A stretch of 64,000 nt of DNA, from NCBI RefSeq assembly GCF_039941195.1, contig NZ_JBDVFA010000035.1, positions 1-64,000 on the forward strand. The letters run 5' to 3'. The notes below the pieces were generated by a model. It worked only from the letters and a program-made list of their open reading frames with translations. It was not told where the DNA came from and made no database searches. This DNA is from Aurantibacter_A sp039941195 (lineage in GTDB: Bacteria; Bacteroidota; Bacteroidia; Flavobacteriales; Flavobacteriaceae). Both the position numbers and the translations under genes were made by a program. This document shows, in pieces, positions 25,845-35,553 of the stretch; positions within the stretch are counted from its first letter, which is position 1; each line of letters starts with the position of its first letter.

Positions 25845-26345
25845 ATGAGAGCAATTCTATTCTTTGTACTTACTTTTCTTTTTTCGGCAAATATGGGTGC
25901 TCAAAAAACTATTGAAAAACCAAATAACCTAAGAACTCAAAGTGACCTCCTTACTTTTAAGGGCTTAAGTTTCCCAGAAGGTGTGAATGGAGAAATATTC
26001 AAAAATCTACAAATTAATTTCCAGATTGTAAAGAAAAATCAGGTTGAAATTCAACATTTCTATAACAAATTTGGCACCCATGAATTTACGAATTCATCGT
26101 TTTTGTTGAAACGACACATCAATGAAAATCTTTATTTATTTGCCGGACCCGAAGCAGTATTTGGAATAAATCAGGAAAATGGTTTGTTTGAATCTAAACA
26201 GATAAATATGTTTGGGGGTGTTGGTTATGAAGCGAATCCCAATTTATTATTGGAACTAGGCTATCGAGCTAGAACCTACAATGGCACCAACACAACTTTT
26301 GGGAATCCCGTACATAATTCATTTATGTTGCGAGCAAGTTTCTAG
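25845..26345 (+). CDS. Small outer-membrane-type beta-barrel protein, unknown
   Basis: This 166-residue protein has a signal peptide (LFSANMGAQ). Alternating polar/hydrophobic strands run through to a terminal Phe (SFMLRASF), a typical beta-barrel ending. GVGYEANPNLLLELGYRAR resembles porin-like strands. No family recognised. It lies alone after the TIGR04283 gene and converges on the nuclease/phosphatase gene. Confidence 0.65.
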   Translation: MRAILFFVLTFLFSANMGAQKTIEKPNNLRTQSDLLTFKGLSFPEGVNGEIFKNLQINFQIVKKNQVEIQHFYNKFGTHEFTNSSFLLKRHINENLYLFAGPEAVFGINQENGLFESKQINMFGGVGYEANPNLLLELGYRARTYNGTNTTFGNPVHNSFMLRASF

Positions 26346-26355
26346 TTAACAGCTT

Positions 26356-27276
26356 TCAATATTCAAAAAGGGTAACTACAATACCATGATCCGAAGGATA
26401 TATGATAGATTTACCATGAATAATAATTGGTTCATTTAAAAAAGCCATATACGATTTTGACGCTACTGCTTTTAATTTGGAACCTTTGTAAAAAATATAA
26501 TCTATTCTATGCTCATCATTTTTTTCTATGGCATCCCAAGTGATACCAGGCGAAGCAATAGGGCTTTCGTTAATTGCTCTATAACTATCAATTAAGCCTA
26601 TATCTTCTAAAATTTTTGTACTGTACCAAGGCACAACGAGCCCCTTATGAATTCGCTTTGTCTCAAGACCCCAATCCAAATGTGAGGGCGAATTCATATC
26701 ACCTCCAAATATTAAAGGAATAGAATCTGCCTCTGCTGTATAATTTTTTAAATAGGGCAAAATCTTTTGAATCATGGAGTATCTTGTTTCCGTTCTTTCC
26801 CATTCAAGTAATTCTTCAACTGTTTTGCCCATTTTTTCCGGCTCATCGTTCCACGGCAGATAATGAAACCAATTCGTAAGAAATCTTATTTTTTGTCCTC
26901 TAATTAAAATTTCCGTTCCACCTAAATAAAAGGGGAATTCAGTATCTAATCGTTCACCAAAAGGAAATTTTGAATAAATAGACAAGTTTGTGCTTTTGTC
27001 ATCTAAAGCTGTACCCTTTGGAGCTACTAAATGAAAGTTTAATCCCAACGAATCTGCAATCATTTTGCCAGACCCGTAGGTTTCTATCATCAAAATAACA
27101 TCAGGGTCTATTTCTTCTATAATTTGGATGGCATTCTGAGGACCATTTTCAATATCATTGGCCCCATGAAGTATATTCCAGGCCATTACTTTAAATGTTT
27201 TAGGTTCTTCTTGTGCACTACAGTTTACAAAAACAAAAAATAAGTAAAAAGAACTCGTTTCATTACTGTCTAACAC
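26356..27276 (-). CDS. Exported endonuclease/exonuclease/phosphatase-family protein, with a frameshift in the signal peptide
   Basis: The body is an EEP-fold hydrolase: VMAWNILHGAND, LMIETYG with the metal Glu, FGGDMNSPSHLDW, and HRIDYIFYKG with SDHG at the end. The in-frame GTG start at 27276 overlaps the amidase stop (TAGTG) but gives a poor, uncharged signal (SNETSSFYLFF). An ATG at 27263 in another frame gives MKRVLFTYFLFL then stop, a proper signal start. Joining the frames needs a -1 shift, exactly at T TTT TTG (27240-27234). Either a one-base deletion, a sequencing error or a programmed shift explains this. Substrate unknown. Confidence 0.8.
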   Translation of the reverse strand: MLDSNETSSFYLFFVFVNCSAQEEPKTFKVMAWNILHGANDIENGPQNAIQIIEEIDPDVILMIETYGSGKMIADSLGLNFHLVAPKGTALDDKSTNLSIYSKFPFGERLDTEFPFYLGGTEILIRGQKIRFLTNWFHYLPWNDEPEKMGKTVEELLEWERTETRYSMIQKILPYLKNYTAEADSIPLIFGGDMNSPSHLDWGLETKRIHKGLVVPWYSTKILEDIGLIDSYRAINESPIASPGITWDAIEKNDEHRIDYIFYKGSKLKAVASKSYMAFLNEPIIIHGKSIIYPSDHGIVVTLFEY

Positions 27277-28361
27277 TACCTAATCCTACCTATTTCACCA
27301 CTTTCAAAGTCTAGTATTACACCTTCAGAAATCCATTTTGCAAGTGCTTGTCGATTATCTGGATCTAGAATTCTACGCTGATCCTTCTTATTTCTAATAT
27401 TCCCTATTTCTATATAAGCCATAGCAGGGTCGGTCCTTCTGACCATATACAGGCCTGTTCGATCACCAAAAGTGCCGGTATAGGTTCTATTGGGCTGATA
27501 CTTTTTATATTTTTTGTGAAAAGTTTTATGTATGCTTTCAGCAAGCTTTTTCCCATTCTTGCTATTTTTATGATGATAAAAAAAAACATCGATGTTCTGT
27601 CCTACACTTCTACTATCTACATGAGTAACAAGCAAGCGTTGAAATTTGCCTCTATTTTTACTATGGAGTTGATTTATAATATCCACACGTTGTTTTAATC
27701 GAGCAACCTGATTTAATGGAATTACTTTATCTAAATAGGCAACTTCATCATGATCTATCTTTAAAATTCTTTCATCACGAATACCATCGTTAGGATCTCT
27801 TATAATAATGTAAACTGTAGCACCATGAGATAATAATTCTTTAGCCAAACGTAAGGTAATATCATAAGCATACTCATCTTCGGCAATAGACTTTCCACCA
27901 TACACTGCCATAGCACCAGGGTCTGGGCCTCCGTGCCCAGCTACTAAGTAATACACTGCTCCTTTTAAACGTTCGCTTTGAGAAACTACAGCTGAATGTT
28001 TCTTTCCAAAGATTTCATATTCTTTGCCTACTACTTTTTTAATTTCGGTTGTTTGTTTTTGAATTTCAGCAACTACGGGTACCGTGTCTAATTTTGCATT
28101 TGGAATTTTATAAGTTCTTCCAGCATATAAATGCACACTATCTCTAAGGTTTTCAATATTTAGCGCAACAAACTCATCAAAATAATCATAAGGATGAAGT
28201 CCCTGTTTTCGCAATAACAACAGAATACCATCACCAGTTTCGGCTTTTACAGTAGCTAAAGAATCTTGTGCTAAAATTTGTCCACCGAAAAAAATGGTTA
28301 AAATGAATATTCCTTTAAATGTATTTTTAATTTTCAGTACGCCCATTGATACTTTTTGCAT
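27276..28361 (-). CDS. N-acetylmuramoyl-L-alanine amidase (Amidase_3)
   Basis: This 361-residue exported cell-wall hydrolase has a signal peptide ending near ILAQ. A LysM-like N-terminal part (GILLLLRKQGLHPYDYFDEFVALN, then VHLYAGRTYKIP) precedes the amidase domain. Zinc ligands are the His of VAGHGGPDPGA, the Glu of AEDEYAYDITLRLAKEL and the His of LLVTHVDSR, with the catalytic-type Glu in YIEIGNIRN. It cuts the amide bond between muramic acid and the stem peptide. It ends in overlap with the EEP gene. Confidence 0.9.
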   Translation of the reverse strand: MQKVSMGVLKIKNTFKGIFILTIFFGGQILAQDSLATVKAETGDGILLLLRKQGLHPYDYFDEFVALNIENLRDSVHLYAGRTYKIPNAKLDTVPVVAEIQKQTTEIKKVVGKEYEIFGKKHSAVVSQSERLKGAVYYLVAGHGGPDPGAMAVYGGKSIAEDEYAYDITLRLAKELLSHGATVYIIIRDPNDGIRDERILKIDHDEVAYLDKVIPLNQVARLKQRVDIINQLHSKNRGKFQRLLVTHVDSRSVGQNIDVFFYHHKNSKNGKKLAESIHKTFHKKYKKYQPNRTYTGTFGDRTGLYMVRRTDPAMAYIEIGNIRNKKDQRRILDPDNRQALAKWISEGVILDFESGEIGRIR

Positions 28362-28492
28362 GAAGAAACCAAAAACAATGCCTAAATGAACATCGTTCGT
28401 TTACAAAATTACATAAGCAAATGAAAACCAAGAAGTCAATCTCAAAAATTAGTTAACGATTTACTTAACAATTATAAAAAAGAATACATAAC

Positions 28493-29749
28493 CTAAAAAT
28501 ATTGCCCAATACCAAATACTATTCCGCGAGAAGCACCTTTGGTTATTCCATGCCCATAGTCTATTCTAAATACAGCATTAAAGATTCTTTTATGCACAAA
28601 GCGAAGACCCAAACCGGGATACACTCTAATATTGTCTTCGTGCGTAAAATCGTCGAAATTCCCACCAGGATTTCGCCATGTTCCAGCATCAATAAAGAAA
28701 TTTCCTTGTAAAATAAACCAATCTTTATCAATAAAATTATGACGATATTCTGTATTTAAAACCACCGTACCTGTACCACGATCAATAGTATTCCCAACGC
28801 CCCTAATATTAATATTGTTATCTACCGAAAAAGGAGCAAATGGAGTTTTTTCATTTGATGAAAGTCCCATTCTTAATCGATTTGCCCAAACACCTTTATG
28901 CCATAATTCTCGGTAATAAATTAAATCATTAAAGGCAATAACAAAACTTGGAAAGTCTGTTTTAATAGCTTTAACATATTGAAAATTAAAAGTATTTCGA
29001 AAGCCATTTAATAATTGATAGTCGTAATCTACTCCATCATATTGATGAATTAATTTAAAAAGCGCTTTATCTATTTTTAGCGCTCGCGGGACATCTACAC
29101 TAGTTGCACCTGAAATATATTCATAGTTCTCCGTAAAAAAACCACCACCAAATGACAATTGATTTCTAAAATTTATTTGATGTAATGCAAGCAATTCTAT
29201 TGCTTTATTATTGTAGCTATAATCAGCAGCGGTATCATCGAAAAAAATTGGCTCTAAGGTTTTTAAATCGTGATAATCCAAAGACAAGCCCCATTTACGA
29301 CCAAGCAAATATGGTGCTTTAACTTGCAGTCCATAAGAATTAAAAACATCATATTGATAAAAAGCTCCTAGGGTAATATTCCTTCCCAAAAAATTAAATT
29401 CTTGTAATCCAATTCTAAATGCAAATTCGTCATTGCTAGAAGTATAAATGCTCGCAAAAGGTATTAGTGTATAATTCTCAATAATAGTAAATAATACTTT
29501 TGCACTTTTTTCACTATCATAACTCAGTTCAAAATCAGCATTAGAAATCGATGGTAATCGTTTTAAATACTGAACATCATTTTCAATTTGTGTGGAATCA
29601 AGTACTGAACCCGGAGTAGTTTTAATTAAATTTTTTAAGAACGAAGGTTTAGTTCTTTTGGTCCCTTCAAAAACAACGTCAGCTATGTAAGTTTGAGCAC
29701 AAATCGTCAAACTCATAAGAGAAAACCATAAGAAGCAAAAATATTTCAT
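28493..29749 (-). CDS. BamA/Omp85-like outer-membrane protein with one POTRA-like domain
   Basis: With the ATG at 29749 the protein has 418 residues and a clean signal peptide (MKYFCFLWFSLMSLTICAQ). A longer frame reaching 29809 runs into the upstream gene and is unlikely. A short POTRA-like segment (about 20-95: IADVVFEGTKRTKPSFLKN) leads into a beta-barrel with NINIRGVGNTIDRGTGTVVLNTEYRHN and a terminal Phe. It is shorter than BamA (five POTRA domains), so it is a minor Omp85 member. Role unknown. Confidence 0.8.
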   Translation of the reverse strand: MKYFCFLWFSLMSLTICAQTYIADVVFEGTKRTKPSFLKNLIKTTPGSVLDSTQIENDVQYLKRLPSISNADFELSYDSEKSAKVLFTIIENYTLIPFASIYTSSNDEFAFRIGLQEFNFLGRNITLGAFYQYDVFNSYGLQVKAPYLLGRKWGLSLDYHDLKTLEPIFFDDTAADYSYNNKAIELLALHQINFRNQLSFGGGFFTENYEYISGATSVDVPRALKIDKALFKLIHQYDGVDYDYQLLNGFRNTFNFQYVKAIKTDFPSFVIAFNDLIYYRELWHKGVWANRLRMGLSSNEKTPFAPFSVDNNINIRGVGNTIDRGTGTVVLNTEYRHNFIDKDWFILQGNFFIDAGTWRNPGGNFDDFTHEDNIRVYPGLGLRFVHKRIFNAVFRIDYGHGITKGASRGIVFGIGQYF

Positions 29750-29760
29750 AAAAGCAAACC

Positions 29761-30486
29761 CTAATCCTCTTCTAATACAAAAGGTATCTCTACAAAAAGA
29801 TTTACCCAATTATCTTCGCTAACCCCCATTAAAGTAAAATTATAATCTAAGTTATATTCTAGTTCGGGCGGAGTTTCTCGAGTTACATTTAAAACTACAT
29901 TTATTGTATTATAATACTGAAATGTTCTGTCTTCTGTATAAGTGCCAGACAGAAGGTTGTCATTAGCATCTGAAACAACTTGAAAATAAATTATGGTATC
30001 ATCATATATACCTTCCGGCCATGAAAAAGTAGGCATTCTAGAATTTGTAATTGTAATACCATCATTAAGAACTTCGGTGGGTTTGGAATCTTTTTTTATA
30101 CGAATTGGGTTGCAAAGATGAACTTTATCATCTTCTTCAAAAGTCACAATAACCCAAGCTCCTTCTTCAACCCTAGTTTCAATCTTTTTTAAATAGCCAT
30201 TAAAAACGTCTTGCGGATTTACATCATACTCATCATATTCAGAAAAATCGTTTTTATCTGAAGTCGCAGACCTGGTTTCAAAATATCGAATATTGGTTGC
30301 GCCTACACGCGGATAAAGGAAAACACTGGTTCGGTCATCATTTACATTGCTTGCTGCGCAGGCAATGATATTATCTCTAACAATTGCAGTTTCATTTATA
30401 GCAGCTTCTAAGGTACCGGACAAAACCTCCTTATCAACCGAACAGCTAAAACATAAGATTCCCAAAAATATAATGGCGTATCTCAA
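29761..30486 (-). CDS. Lipoprotein of unknown function
   Basis: This 241-residue protein has a lipoprotein signal (IIFLGILCFSC, Cys near residue 15). The mature part is rich in Asp, Glu and Thr and beta-strand-like, with IRYFETRSATSDKNDFSEYDEYDV and ending FVEIPFVLEED. No family recognised. It overlaps the GH113-like gene by 4 bases and lies 11 bases before the BamA-like gene, so all three are probably one operon. Confidence 0.75.
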   Translation of the reverse strand: MRYAIIFLGILCFSCSVDKEVLSGTLEAAINETAIVRDNIIACAASNVNDDRTSVFLYPRVGATNIRYFETRSATSDKNDFSEYDEYDVNPQDVFNGYLKKIETRVEEGAWVIVTFEEDDKVHLCNPIRIKKDSKPTEVLNDGITITNSRMPTFSWPEGIYDDTIIYFQVVSDANDNLLSGTYTEDRTFQYYNTINVVLNVTRETPPELEYNLDYNFTLMGVSEDNWVNLFVEIPFVLEED

Positions 30487-31490
30487 AATGAATTCGATTT
30501 AAAATGATTTCGAATTACTTCTTCGGCTTTTTTATTTTGTGGTGTAAACCGGTTATCCTCAGCACCACCAACTTTATCATGATTAACAAACCATTTCCAA
30601 ACATAACCTCCAGCAAACCAATCTTCTTCCCAAAACTCTTCGAAAAGTACTTTAGTCGCAATTGCTTGTCCTTCAAAATTTACTTGATCTTCATTACGAT
30701 CTACAAGCCATGGTTTTTTTGCGGTAAAATCCATACTTCGATAACCAAATTCAGTAAAGATAACGGGCTTATCTACTTTTTTCGATAATTCAGCGATAGG
30801 CTTTTTCCATTTTTGCCAACCTAGTTTTAATTGCTCTACGGTCGGAGTTCTTTCTTCAGAAAGTGGAAAATACGCATCTATACCTATATAATCTAAATCT
30901 GACCAAAATGGTGTTCTGGTGTATTCATCCCAATTTGCAGCATAAGTTAATTTACCTTTATAAACTTCTTTAACTTTTACTATTAATTCTGACCAAAATT
31001 CAGGTCTGTTTTTTACAAACAACTCTAATTCAGTACCAATACAGAATACATCTATTTTAGAGGCTTCGGCCAATGCAGCGTATGAAGTAATAAAATCTGC
31101 ATAGGATGTTTCAAGAATTTGCCAGTCCTCTTCACTCTCCATAACTATACTACCAGTAAACAACCCTCTAGAAACCCAAATTTGGGGTTTTAACATAACA
31201 CTTATACCGTTATTATGTAACAAGGCAACATATTGTTTAGCTCCCTTTTTAGTTTCTCCAAACCATTGCCTTTCGGAATTAAATACTACTTCTGGCGAAC
31301 TTAAATCACGTATAAATCCAAATGGCATCACTGCTGCATGCGAAGCATTTAAAGCAACGACAGGGTCAATATGCTCTTGAGTAACCTCATTTCTTGAGGC
31401 AACAAAACTCACGCCATTCATTTTCGTTAACTTCTGACCAGCACAAGAAAGCTGTAAGAAGACCAATACAAGAAGTCCTAATTTTTTCAT
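30483..31490 (-). CDS. GH113-like glycoside hydrolase lipoprotein
   Basis: This 335-residue protein has a lipoprotein signal (LLVLVFLQLSC). TIM-barrel segments are GVSFVASR, VMLKPQIWVS, DVFCIGTELELF with the probable acid/base Glu, YIGIDAYFPLS, and PVIFTEFGYRS with the probable nucleophile Glu. This pattern fits GH113, whose characterised members include beta-mannanases, or a closely related GH-A clan family. It follows the outer-membrane transporter-like gene and precedes the unknown lipoprotein. The true substrate cannot be told. Confidence 0.78.
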   Translation of the reverse strand: MKKLGLLVLVFLQLSCAGQKLTKMNGVSFVASRNEVTQEHIDPVVALNASHAAVMPFGFIRDLSSPEVVFNSERQWFGETKKGAKQYVALLHNNGISVMLKPQIWVSRGLFTGSIVMESEEDWQILETSYADFITSYAALAEASKIDVFCIGTELELFVKNRPEFWSELIVKVKEVYKGKLTYAANWDEYTRTPFWSDLDYIGIDAYFPLSEERTPTVEQLKLGWQKWKKPIAELSKKVDKPVIFTEFGYRSMDFTAKKPWLVDRNEDQVNFEGQAIATKVLFEEFWEEDWFAGGYVWKWFVNHDKVGGAEDNRFTPQNKKAEEVIRNHFKSNSF

Positions 31491-31535
31491 TTATAGTAAA
31501 CTAGTCCCCTAAAATAGCTTTTTTATTAGTTTAAG

Positions 31536-32429
31536 CTATAAAATAACGCGTAAACCCAAATTAAAAGTTTGCCCAAGCCCTGTATTATTTCCTCGAACAA
31601 AATTAGTATACAATACTTCTAAATTTAAGGCATGGGTAAGTTGGTATTTTACTCCTCCACCCAATGCTGTATAGTTTTGGCTAAAATTATTACCTAAATC
31701 AATACGCTGAGAATGCTGAGCTAATGCCAAAATGGTGAATTTATAACTAGGAAAGTAACTCAAGAAAACACCAGGTGCCAAATTCATACTATTATTAGCA
31801 AAGCTATCACCAGAGTTACCAAAATTAAGTTCGGTATTTAACTCAGAAAACAATTGCCATTTCTCGCTAGGGAATGTATAATCATAAAAAAAACGGTTCT
31901 GCCAAACATATCCATTTTGCTCTAAATAAACCCCATCTTCAGTTTCGTTATCAATTAACGGAATAAAAAATGAGCTCTGAATAGAAAAATTACTAAGTGA
32001 AGCAATAGGAACAAACTTAACTGAAGGAGCAATTGCTGTTAACCCAGACCTAGCTGATGTGGCTTCACCATCAAATTTAAACACATCCAAAGCGGGTCTA
32101 TCATTTGTGGTATTACTACGAATACGCGCTATGGCACCAACATTCCATCGTTTATTTTGCCCAATTCCCGTATATGCCTCTAATGTAGCTGTAAAAAACG
32201 TGGCTCTAGGAATATCATTATCACTAAAGGTGCTCTTCGTTTCAGTATATAAATTATTAAACCACTTAAGATCCCATTGACCCTTACCCATTAATTTTGA
32301 AGGTGTGTATTGTTGAATATTACTTCTATTTACTGAATCATCTGTAGTTTCATCTTGAGCATGAAGCCCAATAAAGAGGAGAAATACAGCAGATTGAATG
32401 AGAATTAAAATACGTTTTTTAAAATTCAT
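31536..32429 (-). CDS. Outer-membrane beta-barrel 'transporter'-type protein
   Basis: This 297-residue protein has a signal peptide (LLFIGLHAQ). A barrel of alternating strands follows, with GKGQWDLKWFNNLYTETKS, FSIQSSFFIPL, FFYDYTFPSEKWQLFSELNTELNFG and a C-terminal TFNLGLRVIL. It resembles the MetA-pathway-of-phenol-degradation-like family (PF13557) that is often labelled transporter. Transport has not been shown. It is the first gene of the minus-strand set ending in the EEP gene and is divergent from the FAD oxidoreductase. Confidence 0.72.
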   Translation of the reverse strand: MNFKKRILILIQSAVFLLFIGLHAQDETTDDSVNRSNIQQYTPSKLMGKGQWDLKWFNNLYTETKSTFSDNDIPRATFFTATLEAYTGIGQNKRWNVGAIARIRSNTTNDRPALDVFKFDGEATSARSGLTAIAPSVKFVPIASLSNFSIQSSFFIPLIDNETEDGVYLEQNGYVWQNRFFYDYTFPSEKWQLFSELNTELNFGNSGDSFANNSMNLAPGVFLSYFPSYKFTILALAQHSQRIDLGNNFSQNYTALGGGVKYQLTHALNLEVLYTNFVRGNNTGLGQTFNLGLRVIL

Positions 32430-32575
32430 TATTGGTTGCTTATTTATTATTATGTTCTATATAGTCCTGTATATAGCATAAAACTTACGTGCAGAAACAA
32501 CATTATCGAAAAAAAAATAAAATATTAAGTTATTACCTTTAGTTACGACAGAATGTTAAAATAGAACGAAATAAC

Positions 32576-33922
32576 ATGGAACATATAGTTATTATTGGCA
32601 ACGGAATTGCTGGTGTTACAGCTGCTAGACACATAAGAAAGAATTCTGACAAAAAAATAACTATAGTTTCCGCTGAGACTGATTATTTCTTCTCACGAAC
32701 TGCCCTAATGTATGTTTATATGGGGCATATGAAGTTTGAGCATACACAACCATATGAAAATTGGTTCTGGAAAAAAAACAGAATAGATTTAGTAAAAGGA
32801 TTTGTAAATGAGGTAAAACATGAAAACAAATCTTTGATTTTATCTGATGGAAAAACCATTTCCTATGATAAGTTAATTATTGCGACCGGTTCTAAACCAA
32901 ATAAATTTGGTTGGCCAGGACAGGACCTAGATGGAGTTCAAGGGCTTTATTCCAAACAAGATTTAGATAAATTAGAAGCAAACGCACCCAATAATAAAGT
33001 ATGTAAACATGCTGTTATTGTAGGTGGAGGCTTAATTGGAATAGAACTAGCAGAAATGCTGCGTAGTAGAAAAATACCTGTTACTTTTTTAGTTCGTGAA
33101 AGTAGTTTCTGGAATGGTGTATTACCAAAAGGTGAATCGGAGATGATTAACGAGCATATATTAGAACATCATATAGATTTACGCCTCGCAACCAATTTAG
33201 TTGAAATACATTCTGATGAAAATGGCAAGGTAAAAAGCATAACAACGGATAAAGGCGATACCATAGCATGTGATGTAGTAGGGTTAACTGCAGGTGTTGC
33301 CCCAAATATTGACTTCCTAAAATCTTCTGGAATTGAATTAGGTAGAGGTGTTAAGGTCAATAGGTACTTAGAAACTAATATAAAAGACATTTTTGCTATT
33401 GGTGATTGTGCTGAACAGCATGAAGCCATTGGAAACAGGCGTCCAATTGAAGCCGTTTGGTATACTGGTAGAATGATGGGTGAGGCTTTAGCCCAAACTA
33501 TATGTGGTGCTAAACGAGAATACAACCCCGGACATTGGTTTAATTCTGCTAAATTCTTAGACATTGAATACCAAACTTATGGTTGGGTTTTTAGCGAAAG
33601 AGGTTTAAAAGACAACGAACAACACTTTCATTGGCGACATCCTAAAGAATACATAAGTATTACTATTTCATATGATAAAATTACCAGGAAATTTTTAGGG
33701 ATTAACACTTTTGGTATTCGCATGCGACACAAAATTTTTGACCGGTGGTTAACAGAAGAAAGAAATGTGGAACATATTATAGCGTATTTAAAAGATGCCA
33801 ACTTTGACCCTGAGTTTTATTCGCAAAATGAATCTCAAATAGTGTCAAAATTTAATGCTGAAATGGGTACCAATATAAAATCTAAGAAAAAAAGCTGGAA
33901 ACGAATTTTTGTAAAGGCTTAA
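32576..33922 (+). CDS. FAD-dependent NAD(P)H oxidoreductase (Pyr_redox family)
   Basis: This 448-residue flavoprotein has the FAD Rossmann motif IVIIGNGIAGVTAARH at the N-terminus, the second dinucleotide motif AVIVGGGLIGIELAEML near residue 145, ATGSKPN, and DIFAIGDCAE near 275. The fold is that of nitrite- and rubredoxin-reductase-type flavoproteins. The last 100 residues form an unassigned domain. It is 9 bases upstream of a membrane Fe-S protein gene, so electron transfer from NAD(P)H to that protein is likely. Confidence 0.88.
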   Translation: MEHIVIIGNGIAGVTAARHIRKNSDKKITIVSAETDYFFSRTALMYVYMGHMKFEHTQPYENWFWKKNRIDLVKGFVNEVKHENKSLILSDGKTISYDKLIIATGSKPNKFGWPGQDLDGVQGLYSKQDLDKLEANAPNNKVCKHAVIVGGGLIGIELAEMLRSRKIPVTFLVRESSFWNGVLPKGESEMINEHILEHHIDLRLATNLVEIHSDENGKVKSITTDKGDTIACDVVGLTAGVAPNIDFLKSSGIELGRGVKVNRYLETNIKDIFAIGDCAEQHEAIGNRRPIEAVWYTGRMMGEALAQTICGAKREYNPGHWFNSAKFLDIEYQTYGWVFSERGLKDNEQHFHWRHPKEYISITISYDKITRKFLGINTFGIRMRHKIFDRWLTEERNVEHIIAYLKDANFDPEFYSQNESQIVSKFNAEMGTNIKSKKKSWKRIFVKA

Positions 33923-33931
33923 AAAAATACT

Positions 33932-35512
33932 ATGAAAACCATAAAAACCACAGGACTTATAATTTTCTTAATAGGATTGGGCCTTTTTACCGCACTTCCT
34001 TTATTAGGCAAGTTTAAATTAGACCAAAAAGATTTTGACAAATTAGTTACAGATAAAGGTTTCAAAAGCGAACTATTTATCCAATCTATGCAAACCGAAG
34101 TAGTTGAAAGAGATTTCAATGGCATGCAGCAACTTTCACCTAAAATTGTGGATGCGCTAGAGGAAGCAAACAAACAACATAGAAAAAATAAAGAATACAA
34201 AAAAGTAATCTACACATCGCCACATGATATGGCCACACTAATTGGCAAAACATCTGGTAATGGATTCATTGCTGAAAATAAAGGATTAATGTGGATGCTA
34301 ACTTTTGGTTTTGGCATTATCGGCGCATTACTATTTATTTTACCCAATGTTGTTTTACTTGGCAAAAAGGGCATAAAAAATGATGGTGTATATCATGAAA
34401 GCTCTACAAATAAAGGTTGGGTAGCGTGGCTAGTTTTCATCTTTTTAGTTAGTTTTTATCTGGTATTATATTTTAGGCCTGAGTTCGCTGTTAATTGGAC
34501 TTTTCTGGTCGACCCTATCAGCGAATTTTTAAGTGGAAATCCTGCAGGACATTGGTTTGTATATGGTTTTATGTATTGTGTAGTAATGACTGTTATGGCT
34601 ATTAGAATGTATATAAAATACAGACATAACGTGTACCAAATGGTACGAACAACTTCAGTGCTATTTTTTCAAATTGTGTTTGCATTTCTAATTCCAGAAA
34701 TCATGACGCGTTTACAAATGCCGTATTACGATTTTAAAAATGCCTTCCCCTTAGATTATGATTTTTTCTTCCAATGGAATTTAAAATCGCTATTAAATAG
34801 TGGTGGAATTGGACTTTTTATTCTTGTTTGGGGGGTAGTTTTAACCGTTGTAATCGTACCAGTAATGGTATATTTCTTTGGCAAAAGATGGTATTGTTCT
34901 TGGGTTTGTGGATGTGGTGGCTTAGCTGAAACTTTAGGTGATCCTTATCGCCAACATTCCAGCAAGTCATTATTTTCATGGAAGGTAGAAAGATGGCTAA
35001 TTCACGGAGTTTTACTATTCGCTCTGGTAATGACTGGAATGACATTGTATAGTTTCTTTGCAGAAACTGGCACAGTTTTGGGAATAAAAACACAAAGTGT
35101 GCAAAACACATATAGCTTAGCTATTGGTTCTGTTTTCGCAGGTGTTATTGGCACTGGCTTTTATCCGATTTTCGGAAATAGAGTATGGTGTAGATTTGGT
35201 TGTCCGCTTGCTGCCTATTTAGGTTTTGTTCAACGATTTAAATCGCGCTTTAGAATAACAACCAATGGTGGCCAATGTATTTCATGTGGTAATTGTTCAA
35301 CGTATTGTGAACAAGGAATTGACGTTCGTGCATATGCTCAAAAAGGAGAGAATATAATACGATCAAGTTGTGTAGGATGTGGAATTTGTTCAGCTGTTTG
35401 CCCACGTGGCGTTTTAAAGTTAGAAAATGGACCAGAAGCCGGACGTATTAATCCGACAGAAGTTTTATTAGGTAATGATGTTGATTTAATGGATTTAGTA
35501 AACAAGAAGTAA
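33932..35512 (+). CDS. NapH/CcoG-like membrane polyferredoxin
   Basis: This 526-residue protein has an N-terminal helix, a soluble loop with a helical region, then five or so more membrane segments. Cys motifs CSWVCGCGG and CRFGCP lie in the membrane part. Two 4Fe-4S ferredoxin clusters follow near the C-terminus (CISCGNCSTYCEQGID and CVGCGICSAVCPRGV). The NapH/NosR/CcoG families pass electrons across or along the membrane. It is paired with the FAD oxidoreductase. The electron acceptor is not encoded nearby. Confidence 0.87.
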   Translation: MKTIKTTGLIIFLIGLGLFTALPLLGKFKLDQKDFDKLVTDKGFKSELFIQSMQTEVVERDFNGMQQLSPKIVDALEEANKQHRKNKEYKKVIYTSPHDMATLIGKTSGNGFIAENKGLMWMLTFGFGIIGALLFILPNVVLLGKKGIKNDGVYHESSTNKGWVAWLVFIFLVSFYLVLYFRPEFAVNWTFLVDPISEFLSGNPAGHWFVYGFMYCVVMTVMAIRMYIKYRHNVYQMVRTTSVLFFQIVFAFLIPEIMTRLQMPYYDFKNAFPLDYDFFFQWNLKSLLNSGGIGLFILVWGVVLTVVIVPVMVYFFGKRWYCSWVCGCGGLAETLGDPYRQHSSKSLFSWKVERWLIHGVLLFALVMTGMTLYSFFAETGTVLGIKTQSVQNTYSLAIGSVFAGVIGTGFYPIFGNRVWCRFGCPLAAYLGFVQRFKSRFRITTNGGQCISCGNCSTYCEQGIDVRAYAQKGENIIRSSCVGCGICSAVCPRGVLKLENGPEAGRINPTEVLLGNDVDLMDLVNKK

Positions 35513-35553
35513 AACAACCCAAAACCTATAAACGCAAATACGATTTAGATAAA

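Noticed and set aside
33169..33564. 131-residue minus-strand open frame
   Set aside because: Antisense shadow of the FAD oxidoreductase gene.
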